Shown piece by piece: positions 52,385-60,803 of a DNA stretch of 64,000 bases (positions within the stretch are counted from its first letter, which is position 1; each line of letters opens with the position of its first letter). The stretch covers positions 69,802-133,801 of the forward strand of contig MKUJ01000001.1 in assembly GCA_001897755.1 (NCBI GenBank), given 5' to 3'. Source of the DNA: Afipia sp. 64-13. Lineage in GTDB: Bacteria; Pseudomonadota; Alphaproteobacteria; Rhizobiales; Xanthobacteraceae. A program made the position numbers and the translations under genes. The notes beneath the pieces were generated by a model that had not been told where the DNA came from, made no database searches, and saw only the letters and a program-made list of their open reading frames with translations.

Positions 52385-54241
52385 ATGTCGAAAGCAGTTC
52401 GGATCTGGATTCTCGCCGCTGCCTTGCTGGCAGGATTTTCAATCGCCATCGCTGATGCGGCGCCCGGACGGGGCGGCCGTGGAGGCGGCGGCGGCGCGCA
52501 CTTCAGCGGAGGCGGCGCTCATTTCGGCGGCGGTGGCGGCCGCTCCTTTGGCGGCGGTGCCCATTTCGGAGGTGGCGGCGCACGCTTCGGTGGCGGCGGA
52601 GCCCGTTTCGGCGGAGGCGCGCCGCATTTCGGTGGCCGCTCTTTCGGCGGCGGTCCGCGATTTGGTGGCGGCCGCGCCGTGGTCGGGCCGCGGTTCGGCG
52701 GCGCTCATTTCAATGGACGACAGTTTGGCGGACGGCACGTTGGCGGTCCGCGATTTGTCGGCGGGCATCGTGTTGGCGGCCGATCGGCATCGCCACGGTC
52801 CGTGAACCGCGCGCGTGTGCGCACAGGCGGCCGGGCGGTTGCCGGCCGGCGCGGAGTTGATCGAGCCAACCGGACTGCCGGCAATCGCTCGCAGCGCGGC
52901 GCAGGCCAGGCGGCGAGGGCGAACGCGCTATCGCAGCGCAGTGCAAACAATGCCAGAAGCCGGGCGCGTGTGTCGCGCGCCATGCACTCGCCTGCGGTGG
53001 CGGGCGCTTTGCGCAACCGAAATGCGCTACGCAATCCCGGCGCGCGTGCGGCGATCACCGCGAGCGCGGCGATGGGCGCCTGGCAGCACCGGCACGGCGA
53101 TCATCGTCATGGCTGGTGGCGCCATCAGCACGGCGGATATGGCTGGGTCGGTCCGCTGTTCTGGCCGTTCGCCTATTATGACTTCTACGACTACACGATG
53201 TGGGGCTATGGCTATGACGATCCCTTCTGGGATTATGGCTATGGCGATATCTACGCCGGCCTGTTCGCGCCTTACGGCTACGATGCGCTGGCCGGTTATT
53301 TCCCGGACTACGGAACCGGAGGATCAGGACGAACGGTTGGCCGGGTGAGTTCGGCTTCGCCCACTGGCGAGACATCGAACGGCCAGACATCGAAGAGCAC
53401 GCCCGAGCAACTTGCGCAAATGTGCGGCGACGACAGCCGCGATATCGCCGGTCTGCCGATCGATCGTATCCAGGACGCAATCCAGCCCAATGACGAGCAG
53501 CGCGCCGCGCTCGACGAGCTGGCCAATGCTTCGGTGAAGGCGGCTCAGGATCTCAGAGCCGCGTGTCCGACGGATGTTGCGTTGACCGCGCCGGGCCGTC
53601 TGACCGCGATGGAAAAACGGATCGAGGCGATGATCGCCGCCGTTAGTTCCGTGCGGCCGCCGCTCGACAAGTTCTACGGCCTTTTGAGCGATGAGCAGAA
53701 GGCGCGGCTGAACGCGCTGGGGCAGGAGCAGCGCGAGAGCAATGCGCCCAAGACCAAGAACGGCGCGACCGCGTTGCCGGCCGATACGGACGGAAACGTG
53801 TGTGGTGCGACCTCTGATGCCGGGGCCACCCAATGGCCCACCGCCGAAATCGAGCGGCGCTTGCAGCCGACTGAAGCCCAGCGCGACGGTCTGAAGGCGT
53901 TGCAGGAGGCGAACGCAAAGGCCGCTGACATGCTGCGGGCTTCATGCCAGCGGGAAGGCAATCTCACGCCCCCGGCGCGCCTCGCGGCGGTCGAAAAGCG
54001 GCTTAACACGTTGCTTGACGCGGTGAAGACCGTCCATGTCGCATTGAGCAACTTCTATGGCACGCTGAGCGATGAGCAGAAGGCGCAATTCGAAGCGATC
54101 GGCCCGAGCCTGATGGGCGCGACGGCGGAGGAGCAGGAGCCTGCCGCCTCCCGACGCACCGGCAAGCGTTCTCATCATCACCGGCATGGCGGGCGCAGCG
54201 TGGAAGGCATGCTCCGGCACTTCATGATGATCGTGAGATAG
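52385..54241 (+). CDS. secreted protein with Gly/His/Phe-rich repeat and two LTxxQ (CpxP-like) domains
   Basis: 618 residues from ATG 52385 with a signal peptide (cleavage near ADA-APG). Residues about 28-135 are a repeat of units like GGGAHFGGG and GGGARFGGG, rich in His and Phe. A basic, Arg/Ala-rich part (about 136-230) and an aromatic 'YDFYDYTMWGYGYDDPF' patch (about 265-290) follow. Then two tandem homologous domains (about 345-455 and 480-590) each begin with a Cys, continue with 'LDELANASVKAAQDLRA' or 'LKALQEANAKAADMLRA', and end in LSDEQKA. Periplasmic or surface; metal binding is plausible but unproven. Confidence 0.75.
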   Translation: MSKAVRIWILAAALLAGFSIAIADAAPGRGGRGGGGGAHFSGGGAHFGGGGGRSFGGGAHFGGGGARFGGGGARFGGGAPHFGGRSFGGGPRFGGGRAVVGPRFGGAHFNGRQFGGRHVGGPRFVGGHRVGGRSASPRSVNRARVRTGGRAVAGRRGVDRANRTAGNRSQRGAGQAARANALSQRSANNARSRARVSRAMHSPAVAGALRNRNALRNPGARAAITASAAMGAWQHRHGDHRHGWWRHQHGGYGWVGPLFWPFAYYDFYDYTMWGYGYDDPFWDYGYGDIYAGLFAPYGYDALAGYFPDYGTGGSGRTVGRVSSASPTGETSNGQTSKSTPEQLAQMCGDDSRDIAGLPIDRIQDAIQPNDEQRAALDELANASVKAAQDLRAACPTDVALTAPGRLTAMEKRIEAMIAAVSSVRPPLDKFYGLLSDEQKARLNALGQEQRESNAPKTKNGATALPADTDGNVCGATSDAGATQWPTAEIERRLQPTEAQRDGLKALQEANAKAADMLRASCQREGNLTPPARLAAVEKRLNTLLDAVKTVHVALSNFYGTLSDEQKAQFEAIGPSLMGATAEEQEPAASRRTGKRSHHHRHGGRSVEGMLRHFMMIVR

Positions 54242-54563
54242 ACGCTGGCGTCCGCCGAATCGCGATGCGCTATCCGGGTTGCCGAGCTTGCGGGTATGCC
54301 GAGTTGCCGGCTTGTCCGGTTCTTCGATCGGCGGGTGTGATTGCAAAGAAACAGCAGAGGATTTCGCGGCCCCGGCGCCGGAATTTCACGCGCATGTGAT
54401 AAGGGCGGGATTCGATTGGCGATAGTCTGGTGACGCCTTGTTATCAAATTTCGTGTTGAGTTTTGTCATAGTAGGGCGAGCGACAATTTTGGCTCCAGTC
54501 TTTTCTCTGAAAGGGCTGCGTGATTGCGGTGGTTCGCCGTACCGATGAGTTCCTCCCAGACTT

Positions 54564-54602
54564 GCCCGGCCCAGCCATGATCGGTTGGCCGGGCTCTTGT
54601 TT
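54564..54602 (+). terminator. terminator-like hairpin
   Basis: GCCCGGCC (54564-54571) pairs with GGCCGGGC (54587-54594), with extra inner pairs, followed by TCTTGTTT. It lies 320 bases after the preceding gene on this strand, so it could also end an untranslated transcript. Confidence 0.4.
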
Positions 54603-54618
54603 CCGGGCTCTTGTTTCC
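54591..54618 (+). repeat. perfect 14-bp tandem duplication
   Basis: GGGCTCTTGTTTCC is repeated twice without a gap (54591-54604 and 54605-54618). The first copy forms the tail of the hairpin, so the duplication doubles its T-rich tail. Probably a replication-slippage product. Confidence 0.7.
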
Positions 54619-54639
54619 TACCCCGGATCGTGGCTCGAT

Positions 54640-55389
54640 CTACTCTGCGCCACCCTCTTTGATGGACGTCAGCACAGGCGGGGCGTGTCCCTCGATCAGG
54701 GTGGCGTTGATCTCGCGCAGATGCTTGAGAATGGCGGCCTCGGCCTGCGCCACATGGCGTGCGGTCAGGCTGTTGAAGATCGCGCGATGCTCGCGGCGTG
54801 ATGCAATCCGCCGCTCCGGCGTCAGGAAGCGCCGCCGCAGATTTCCCCAGGCCGCCCGGCGCCGCGCCGCGCCGATCGCCGCATAGACGTCGACCACCAG
54901 CCGGTTATGCGTGGCTTCCGCGATGGCCTGGTGAAAGGCGTCGTCCGCGGCGTCGAACGAGGCGTAACTGTCGGCTGCTTCGCCCTGCCGCAAGGTATCC
55001 TCGAGCCGGCTGAAATCGGCCGCCGTGGCGTTGCTCACCACCAGGAAAGCGAGGCGCGGTTCGAGAACGAAGCGCGCGTCCATGATCTCGCGCGGGCTGG
55101 CGTCGTAAAACACCCGGACCTGCTCATAGCCCGATGCATCGCCGCCGACGGGTGCGGTTTCGCTGACGAAGGTCCCGCTGCCGACGGCGCGGATCACCTG
55201 GCCTCTTGTCTCGAGCACGGCGAGGGCTTCGCGCACCGCGCCGCGCGGCACGTTCAGCTCGGCCGACAGCGCGCGCTCGGTCGGCAGTTTTGCGCCCGGC
55301 GCAAAGCGTCCCGAGGTGAGCAACTCCTCAAGATGGCGCAGCACAACCTCGGACCGATTTTCTTTTGGTTCGACCAATTTTAGAGACAT
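54640..55389 (-). CDS. GntR-family regulator, FadR/FCD subfamily
   Basis: 249 residues. GntR winged helix (about 12-78) with 'KLPTERALSAELNVPRGAVREALAVLE' region (recognition helix 'PRGAVREAL') and 'VIRAVGSGTFVSE'. The FCD helical ligand domain (about 95-235) contains 'DARFVLEPRLAFLVV' and 'DAFHQAIAEATHNRLVV' with the metal-binding D/H pattern. It is divergent from the panE-like and mandelate-racemase-like genes, with a palindrome between, so it most likely represses that catabolic unit. Confidence 0.88.
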   Translation of the reverse strand: MSLKLVEPKENRSEVVLRHLEELLTSGRFAPGAKLPTERALSAELNVPRGAVREALAVLETRGQVIRAVGSGTFVSETAPVGGDASGYEQVRVFYDASPREIMDARFVLEPRLAFLVVSNATAADFSRLEDTLRQGEAADSYASFDAADDAFHQAIAEATHNRLVVDVYAAIGAARRRAAWGNLRRRFLTPERRIASRREHRAIFNSLTARHVAQAEAAILKHLREINATLIEGHAPPVLTSIKEGGAE

Positions 55390-55479
55390 GGTTCAGCGTA
55401 ATTCGGTATTCATATCGTCGCAACGACAAAAATATGGACAAAAGTACAATTTACTTGAGCTAATCAGGCTCGATTGATA

Positions 55480-55498
55480 AACCAACCACGCATTGGTT
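55480..55498. promoter_or_regulatory. GntR operator candidate (perfect inverted repeat)
   Basis: AACCAA-CCACGCA-TTGGTT is a perfect inverted repeat with 6-bp arms. It lies immediately before the GGAGG ribosome-binding site of the panE-like gene, where a bound FadR-type repressor would block expression. The GGT/ACC half-site content fits FCD-type operators. Confidence 0.55.
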
Positions 55499-55508
55499 GG
55501 AGGGTGGC

Positions 55509-56444
55509 GTGCGGATTGCTGTAATTGGTTCGGGCGGGGTTGGTGGTTATTTCGGTGCGCGGCTGGCGAAGGGCGGTGCCGACGTTACGTTTCTGGCGCG
55601 GGGAGCCCATCTTGCGGCGATGCGTTCAGAGGGGCTCACAATTGAAGGCCCGGATGCGCTCCATCTCGACAAGGTGCAGGCGACCGACGATCCGGCCCAG
55701 ATGGGCGTCGCCGATCTGGTGATGTTCGCCGTCAAGCTGTGGGACACCGATGCGGTGCTGGAGCAGATCCGGCCGGTCGTCGGCCCGGATACGGTGCTGA
55801 TCTCGTTTCAGAACGGCGTGCTCAAGGACACTTATCTGCGCGCGAAATACAGTCCGGCTCAGATCATGGGAGGCGTCGGCTATGTCGCGACCACCATCGA
55901 TCGCCCCGGGGTCATCCGGCAGACCGGCCCAATGCAGCGCTTGATCTTCGGCGAGTTCGACGGTCGGCGCTCGGAACGGGGCGAAGCGTTCCTGCAAGCG
56001 TGTCAGAGCGGCGGGATCAATGCCGAGCTTTCGTCCAACATCAATCGCGACATCTGGCAGAAGTTCGTGTTCCTGGTCGGACTGTCCGGCACTACCACGT
56101 CGATCCGTTCGCCGATCGGACCCATTCGCGAGAATCCGCAGACCCGTCAGTTCCTGCTCGACGTGATGCGGGAAGTGGTGGCGGTGGGCCGTGGGCACGG
56201 CGTCGATCTGCCGGAGGACTATGCCGAACTTCGTCTGAAGCTGGCCGACGATGTCGCCTATGACATGTCCGCATCCATGCATCATGATCTGCAGAACGGC
56301 CGGCCGCTCGAGGTGCGCTGGCTGTCCGGCGGCGTCGTCGAGCTTGGCAAACAGGTCGGCGTTCCGACGCCGCTCAATCGCGCCATCGCCGACATTCTGG
56401 CGCTGAGCGCGCAGGGGGCGCCGGCGGCCGGGTTGAAGCACTGA
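55509..56444 (+). CDS. 2-dehydropantoate 2-reductase (ApbA/PanE)-like oxidoreductase
   Basis: 311 residues from GTG 55509, about five bases after GGAGGG; TTG 55497 would overlap that site. N-terminal Rossmann fold GSGGVGGYFGARL (about 8-20) with NADPH-type features, and a C-terminal helical domain with 'NINRDIWQKFVFLVGLSGTT' (conserved Asn/Lys region). The true panE enzyme makes pantoate, but catabolic operons often contain paralogues that oxidise or reduce other 2-hydroxy/2-oxo acids. Its pairing with a mandelate-racemase-like gene suggests the latter. Two bases separate it from that gene. Confidence 0.87.
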   Translation: MRIAVIGSGGVGGYFGARLAKGGADVTFLARGAHLAAMRSEGLTIEGPDALHLDKVQATDDPAQMGVADLVMFAVKLWDTDAVLEQIRPVVGPDTVLISFQNGVLKDTYLRAKYSPAQIMGGVGYVATTIDRPGVIRQTGPMQRLIFGEFDGRRSERGEAFLQACQSGGINAELSSNINRDIWQKFVFLVGLSGTTTSIRSPIGPIRENPQTRQFLLDVMREVVAVGRGHGVDLPEDYAELRLKLADDVAYDMSASMHHDLQNGRPLEVRWLSGGVVELGKQVGVPTPLNRAIADILALSAQGAPAAGLKH

Positions 56445-56446
56445 CG

Positions 56447-57577
56447 ATGGCCGCAAACGCCGAGAGCAGTCCGATCCTGTCCGAAGCGCCGCCGCGGCTC
56501 TCGATCCGCGATCTCAAGACGATGATCGTCGAAGTGCCGATGACCTTTGCGCTCGGCACCAGCGCCGCGACCGTGCGCAAGGCGCCGCTGCTCCTCGTCG
56601 ATCTGGAAACCGAGGAAGGCATCACGGGGCGGACCTATCTGTTCTGCTATCGCGTCAGCGGCGCAAGGGCGCTCGCGGCACTGCTTGCCGATGCGGTGGA
56701 GGTGGTGCGCGGCAAGCCCGCCGCGCCGGTGGAGATCGGACAGCTTCTCGCGCGCCGCTTCACGCTGCTTGCGGTGTCGGGACTGGCGCGGATGGCGCTG
56801 GCGGCGTTCGATGGTGCGTTGTGGGACGCGCTCGCGCGCGCCGCAAATCTGCCGCTCGCGACGATGCTCGGTGCGTCACCGCGTCCGGTGCGCGCTTATA
56901 ATTCCAGCGGCCTCGGCTTGATGACGCCGGACGCTGCCGCCGACGAGGCCGAAGCGTTGCTCGCTCGCGGCTTCAAGGCGGTGAAGCTGCGGCTCGGCTA
57001 TGCGATACTGGCGGAAGATCTGGCGGTGACGCGCGCGGTGCGCCGGCGCATTCCGGACGCGATTGAAATCTTCGTCGACTACAATCAGGCGCTCGATGTG
57101 CCGGAAGCCCTCAAGCGCGGCCGCGCGCTTGAGAGCGAGGGCGTTGCCTGGTTCGAGGAGCCGATCCGCTACGATGACTATGCCGGTTATGCGCGCCTGA
57201 CGCACGAGCTGACACTGCTGGTGCAGCTCGGTGAGAATTTCGACGGCACGGCGCAGATGGCCGAGGCGCTGCGTCAGCAGGCCTGCGATCTGGCGATGCC
57301 GGACTTCGCTCGCATCGGCGGCGTCACCGGATGGATGCAGGCCGCCGGCATTGCCTCGGCCTATGGCATGCCGATGTCGTCGCATCTGCTTCCGGAGGTT
57401 TCGGCGCATCTGCTTGCTGCGACGCCGACCGCGCACTGGCTGGAATATGTCGATTGGGGCGACGCCATTCTGGAGCAGCCGCTCGAAATCCGTAACGGCC
57501 ATGCCGTAATCCCGGATCGGCCGGGCGCCGGAATGTCGTGGGATATGGCCGCGGTGAAAAAGCTGCGGATCGACTGA
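56447..57577 (+). CDS. mandelate racemase/muconate-lactonising enzyme family protein with K-x-R motif
   Basis: 376 residues, full enolase-superfamily length. After the capping domain, the barrel shows K180-L-R182 in 'AVKLRLG', the metal ligands D211 ('VDYNQ'), E237/E238 ('FEEPI') and E263 ('LGENF'), and H313 in 'MSSHLLPE'. 'SAHLLAATPTAHWLEY' near the C-terminus is very close to mandelate racemase. In that enzyme the motif is K-x-K, the second Lys being the S-specific base; here it is Arg. I infer a hydroxy acid epimerase or dehydratase rather than true mandelate racemase. Confidence 0.88.
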   Translation: MAANAESSPILSEAPPRLSIRDLKTMIVEVPMTFALGTSAATVRKAPLLLVDLETEEGITGRTYLFCYRVSGARALAALLADAVEVVRGKPAAPVEIGQLLARRFTLLAVSGLARMALAAFDGALWDALARAANLPLATMLGASPRPVRAYNSSGLGLMTPDAAADEAEALLARGFKAVKLRLGYAILAEDLAVTRAVRRRIPDAIEIFVDYNQALDVPEALKRGRALESEGVAWFEEPIRYDDYAGYARLTHELTLLVQLGENFDGTAQMAEALRQQACDLAMPDFARIGGVTGWMQAAGIASAYGMPMSSHLLPEVSAHLLAATPTAHWLEYVDWGDAILEQPLEIRNGHAVIPDRPGAGMSWDMAAVKKLRID

Positions 57578-57597
57578 GCGCGGTTGTTTTCAGACGG

Positions 57598-58512
57598 CTA
57601 TCGCGACTTCCGTTTCGCTTGTCCCAGTCGCGCGGCGAGAAAATCCGCCAGCGCTTCGACGCGGGCCGGGCGCGGCCCGCCCGGCGGCATCAACAGATGC
57701 ACCGCGCCCTCCGGCTGCTTCCAGTCCTTCAGAATGACATCGACTTTCTTCGCCGCGATCGCATCACCGATGATGAACTCCGGCAGATTGGCGATGCCAA
57801 GCCCGGCGAGCAGTGCCGGCATCACCGCCTCGCCATTGTTGACGCGCAGCGCGCCCGAGGGGCGGACCGAGGCCTGCTCGCCCTTGGCGTTGGTGAACTG
57901 CCACACGCCCGGTGTGGCCAGATAAGTGTAGCCGAAGCATTTGTGCTGCCCGAGATGCATCGGATGTGTCGGCGTACCGTGGCGCTTGAGGTAGGACGGC
58001 GCAGCGACCATGTAGCGCGGCATCGCGCACAGCCGCCGCGCCAGCAGCGATGAATCGGGAAGGATGCCGATGCGGATGCCGGCGTCGAAGCCTTCGCCGA
58101 TCAGATCGACCTTGGCGTCGCTGAGATGCATGTCGATCGCGACTTCGGGATAGGCTTTGAGAAAGTCCGGCAGCAACGGCGCAATAGTTTTGACACCGAA
58201 GGTCATCGGCACCGCGAGGCGCACCAGCCCGCGCGGGGTGACCGCCTGCGCCAGCGCTTCGTTCTCCGCCGCTTCGCCGTCGGCCAGCAATTGCGCGGCG
58301 CGCTGCGACAGTCGCTGCCCGGCATCGGTCAGCGCAAGCTGGCGCGAGGTGCGGTTGAACAGCCGCGCGCCGAGCCGCTCCTCGAGCCGCGTCACGGCTT
58401 TCGACACGGTGGCCTTGGACAGCGCCAGCTCCGATGCCGCGCCGGCGAAGGAGCGCATCTCGACGACCTTGGCGAAGATGGCGAGGGCTTCGAAATCGGG
58501 GAGTTTGGACAT
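57598..58512 (-). CDS. LysR-family transcriptional regulator
   Basis: 304 residues. 'FEALAIFAKVVEMRSFAGAA' with 'SELALSKATVSKAVTRLEER' (about 27-46) is the winged helix of the DmlR/AaeR-like branch; the effector domain contains 'FGVKTIAPLLPDFLKAYPEV' and 'GIRIGILPDSSLLARRL'. It is divergent from the pirin gene, a pairing common in proteobacteria, and likely controls the pirin-wrbA unit. Confidence 0.92.
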   Translation of the reverse strand: MSKLPDFEALAIFAKVVEMRSFAGAASELALSKATVSKAVTRLEERLGARLFNRTSRQLALTDAGQRLSQRAAQLLADGEAAENEALAQAVTPRGLVRLAVPMTFGVKTIAPLLPDFLKAYPEVAIDMHLSDAKVDLIGEGFDAGIRIGILPDSSLLARRLCAMPRYMVAAPSYLKRHGTPTHPMHLGQHKCFGYTYLATPGVWQFTNAKGEQASVRPSGALRVNNGEAVMPALLAGLGIANLPEFIIGDAIAAKKVDVILKDWKQPEGAVHLLMPPGGPRPARVEALADFLAARLGQAKRKSR

Positions 58513-58522
58513 CTCAATTTTG

Positions 58523-58537
58523 GAAACAATGAGTTTC
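58523..58537. promoter_or_regulatory. LysR-box-like inverted repeat
   Basis: GAAAC-AATGA-GTTTC is a perfect 5-bp inverted repeat located 10 bases upstream of the LysR start, in the promoter zone shared with the pirin gene. The size fits a LysR operator half. Confidence 0.4.
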
Positions 58538-58674
58538 GATAGTTTCTATTTATATCTGAAAGCCGAATGCTTATCCAGAGGTCATCGAACGTCATGTGGT
58601 GAAGCAATCCCGTAGCGGCCTGCCGGCGCCACATGACCTCAACATTAACTCTGTATGAACTGAGGATGACCGTC

Positions 58675-59373
58675 ATGATCGAGCTTCGACCCTTCGACAA
58701 GCTTGGCGGCGCCGACCACGGTTGGCTGAAGGCCAAGCACCACTTCTCATTCGGCAGCTATTACGACCCGGCCAATATGGGCCACGGCAGCCTGCGCGTC
58801 TGGAACGACGACGAGATCGCGCCGAACACCGGCTTCCCCGCGCATCCGCACGCCAACATGGAGATCATCACCTATGTTCGCGAAGGCGCGATCACCCATC
58901 AGGACAGTCTCGGCAATCAGGGACGCACCGAGGCGGGCGACGTACAGGTGATGAGCGCGGGTTCTGGCATTCGCCATGCCGAATACAATCTCGAGCCCGG
59001 CAAGACGCGGATCTTCCAGATCTGGATCGAGCCGACGCAGCAGGGCGGTCAGCCGTGCTGGGGCGCGAAGCCTTTCCCGAAAGGCGATCGCTCCGGAAGC
59101 TTCGTCACGCTCGCCAGCGGCTTCGCGTCCGATGCCGACGCGCTGCCGATCCGAGCCGATGCGCGGGTGCTCGGCACCGCGTTGAAGACGGGCGAGAGTG
59201 TCGAATATACGCTCGGCCGCGATCGCAAGGGCTATCTCGTGGCGGCCGTGGGTCGCGTCACCGTCAACGGTGTCGAAGCCCATGCGCGCGACGGCGTCGC
59301 CATCGCGGATGAAGCGACCGTGAAGGTCACCGCGCTGGAGGATTCCGAACTCGTGCTGGTGGATGCGACATGA
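58675..59373 (+). CDS. pirin-family protein (YhaK/quercetinase type)
   Basis: 232 residues from ATG 58675 ('MIELRPFDKLGGADHGWLKA'); ATG 58666 is an alternative. N-terminal cupin with metal ligands in 'HHFSFGSYYDP', 'FPAHPHANMEIITYV' and 'SAGSGIRHAEYN', the pirin signature H-x-H...E...H. Bacterial pirins of this group bind iron and are sensitive to redox state or degrade quercetin. It is divergent from a LysR gene and upstream of wrbA. Confidence 0.92.
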   Translation: MIELRPFDKLGGADHGWLKAKHHFSFGSYYDPANMGHGSLRVWNDDEIAPNTGFPAHPHANMEIITYVREGAITHQDSLGNQGRTEAGDVQVMSAGSGIRHAEYNLEPGKTRIFQIWIEPTQQGGQPCWGAKPFPKGDRSGSFVTLASGFASDADALPIRADARVLGTALKTGESVEYTLGRDRKGYLVAAVGRVTVNGVEAHARDGVAIADEATVKVTALEDSELVLVDAT

Positions 59374-59504
59374 CGCAGATCATTCCCTTCGTCATGCCGG
59401 CGCTGATCGTCTCTTATCGCGGCGCCGAATGCTTCCTCAAGGATTGGGTGGCGCAGCGTCGCGCCACCTGTTGCGCGGTGAAATCCGCAAGGCGTCCACA
59501 TTGA
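59370..59504 (+). CDS. possible small protein, 44 residues, overlapping pirin stop
   Basis: ATG 59370 overlaps the pirin stop (ATGA), and the frame encodes 'MTQIIPFVMPALIVSYRGAE' followed by 'CFLKDWVAQRRATCC' and a basic end. The coupled start supports translation, but length and lack of a known family leave it doubtful. It might be the remnant of a longer gene. Confidence 0.3.
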   Translation: MTQIIPFVMPALIVSYRGAECFLKDWVAQRRATCCAVKSARRPH

Positions 59505-59570
59505 TTTCGCCGGCCCGTATTGCGGGCCGGTTGCAAGAACACTCACACCGAACAACTGGAGTTGAAAGAC

Positions 59571-60170
59571 ATGGCTAAGGTTCTCGTTCTTTATTATTCG
59601 GCCTACGGGCATATCGAGGCGATGGCGAATGCGGTCGCCGAGGGCGCGCGTGAAGCCGGCGCGACCGTCGACATCAAGCGCGTGCCAGAACTGGTGCCGC
59701 CGGAGGTCGCCAAAGCGGCGCATTACAAGCTCGATCAGGCCGCGTCGGTCGCGAAGATCGAGGACCTTGCCAATTATGATGCCATCGTGGTCGGCACCGG
59801 CACGCGTTTCGGACGTATTACCTCGCAGATGGCGAACTTCCTCGATCAGGCTGGCGGCCTGTGGGCGAAGGGCGCGCTGCACGGCAAGGTCGGCGGCGCA
59901 TTCTCCTCGACCGCAACCCAGCATGGCGGGCAGGAGACCACGCTGTTCTCGATCATCACCAACCTGTTGCATTTCGGTCTGGTGATCGTCGGCCTCAATT
60001 ACGGATTCGCCGGGCAGATGGGCATCAAGGAAGTCACCGGCGGCTCGCCCTATGGCGCCACCACCATCACCGATGGCGACGGCAGCCGCATGCCGAGCGA
60101 GAACGAACTCGCGGCCGCGCGCTATCAGGGCCGGACCATCGCGGAGACCGCGAAGAAACTGCACGGCTGA
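59571..60170 (+). CDS. wrbA: WrbA, NAD(P)H:quinone oxidoreductase
   Basis: 199 residues from ATG 59571. Flavodoxin-like fold: phosphate loop '[16 protein letters not shown]' (about 4-19), '[19 protein letters not shown]' (about 78-96) and '[18 protein letters not shown]' (about 110-127), with C-terminal '[20 protein letters not shown]'. It reduces quinones by two electrons and protects against oxidative stress. It is downstream of the pirin gene and ends in a strong terminator. Confidence 0.95.
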   Translation: MAKVLVLYYSAYGHIEAMANAVAEGAREAGATVDIKRVPELVPPEVAKAAHYKLDQAASVAKIEDLANYDAIVVGTGTRFGRITSQMANFLDQAGGLWAKGALHGKVGGAFSSTATQHGGQETTLFSIITNLLHFGLVIVGLNYGFAGQMGIKEVTGGSPYGATTITDGDGSRMPSENELAAARYQGRTIAETAKKLHG

Positions 60171-60199
60171 TCCAGGGGCCGATCGACCAATTGAAAAGA

Positions 60200-60227
60200 A
60201 GCGGCGCCGGATGTGGCGCCGCTTTTT
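60200..60227 (+). terminator. intrinsic terminator after wrbA
   Basis: AGCGGCGCC-GGATGT-GGCGCCGCT forms a 9-bp stem followed by TTTT, 30 bases after the wrbA stop. Confidence 0.85.
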
Positions 60228-60249
60228 GCTGACCGGAACTAAAACGTGG

Positions 60250-60272
60250 ATGCCCGGCACAAGGCCGGGCAT
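60250..60272. repeat. REP-like palindrome
   Basis: ATGCCCGGC-ACAAG-GCCGGGCAT is a perfect inverted repeat with 9-bp arms, of the 'GGATGCCCGGG...CATGACG' type found scattered between genes in Bradyrhizobium-type genomes. It lies between the wrbA terminator and the convergent Lrp-type gene. Confidence 0.65.
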
Positions 60273-60327
60273 GACGATTGCAATGTAGGGCTGACCTTTC
60301 AGGCCCTTTTCGAATTGAACTACTGCA

Positions 60328-60801
60328 TCACGACGCCGCATCGACCGGCAGTGCGATGGAATATTTCACCTGGCTGAGCGCAAAGCTCGACTCGATCGAA
60401 GCGATGCCGGAGAGCCGCGTCAGCTTGGTCTTGAGGAATTTCTCGTAGGAGGCGAGGTCGGCGGCGACCACACGCAGCAGATAATCGCGGTTGCCGGTCA
60501 TCAGATAGCATTCCAGCACCTCGCTCCAGCCCGAGATCGCCTTGGCGAAGCGGCCGAGGTCTTCCTCCTTCTGCCGCTCCAGCTTGATCGAGATGAAGAC
60601 GCTGACATGCAGGCCGAGCGATTTCTGATCGACCATCGCGGCATAACGCGTGATGACGCCGCGTTCTTCCAGAAGCTTCACCCGGCGATGGCAGGGCGAC
60701 ACCGACAGGCCGACCCGTTCGGCCAGCTCCTGCATGGTGACGCGGCTGTCGGCCTGGAGAATCGCGAGGATTTTGCGGTCGATGGCATCGAGGCTCAGCA
60801 T
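60328..60801 (-). CDS. Lrp/AsnC-family transcriptional regulator
   Basis: 157 residues from ATG 60801 ('MLSLDAIDRKILAILQADSR'), the usual Lrp start; the longer frame upstream crosses the palindromes. HTH 'TMQELAERVGLSVSPCHRRVKLLEERGVI' (about 22-50, read in parts) and a RAM effector domain with 'VLECYLMTGNRDYLLRVVA' (about 95-113). It is divergent from the 2-oxoacid dehydrogenase E1 gene and probably controls it in response to an amino acid. Confidence 0.93.
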   Translation of the reverse strand: MLSLDAIDRKILAILQADSRVTMQELAERVGLSVSPCHRRVKLLEERGVITRYAAMVDQKSLGLHVSVFISIKLERQKEEDLGRFAKAISGWSEVLECYLMTGNRDYLLRVVAADLASYEKFLKTKLTRLSGIASIESSFALSQVKYSIALPVDAAS

Positions 60802-60803
60802 TG

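Larger units (their letters stand above)
54242..54639. other. 398-base intergenic region with hairpin and tandem repeat
   Basis: No gene supported. An AT-richer patch lies at about 54440-54500. At 54564-54594 GCCCGGCC and GGCCGGGC form a hairpin followed by TCTTGTTT, and 54591-54618 is a perfect 14-base tandem duplication. It separates the Gly-rich protein gene from the convergent GntR gene. Confidence 0.5.

Noticed and set aside
52480-52800. Possible CRISPR or satellite array from the repetitive stretch
   Set aside because: The repetition is codon-based Gly/His/Phe repeats within a secreted protein gene, with no spacers or fixed-length direct repeats.
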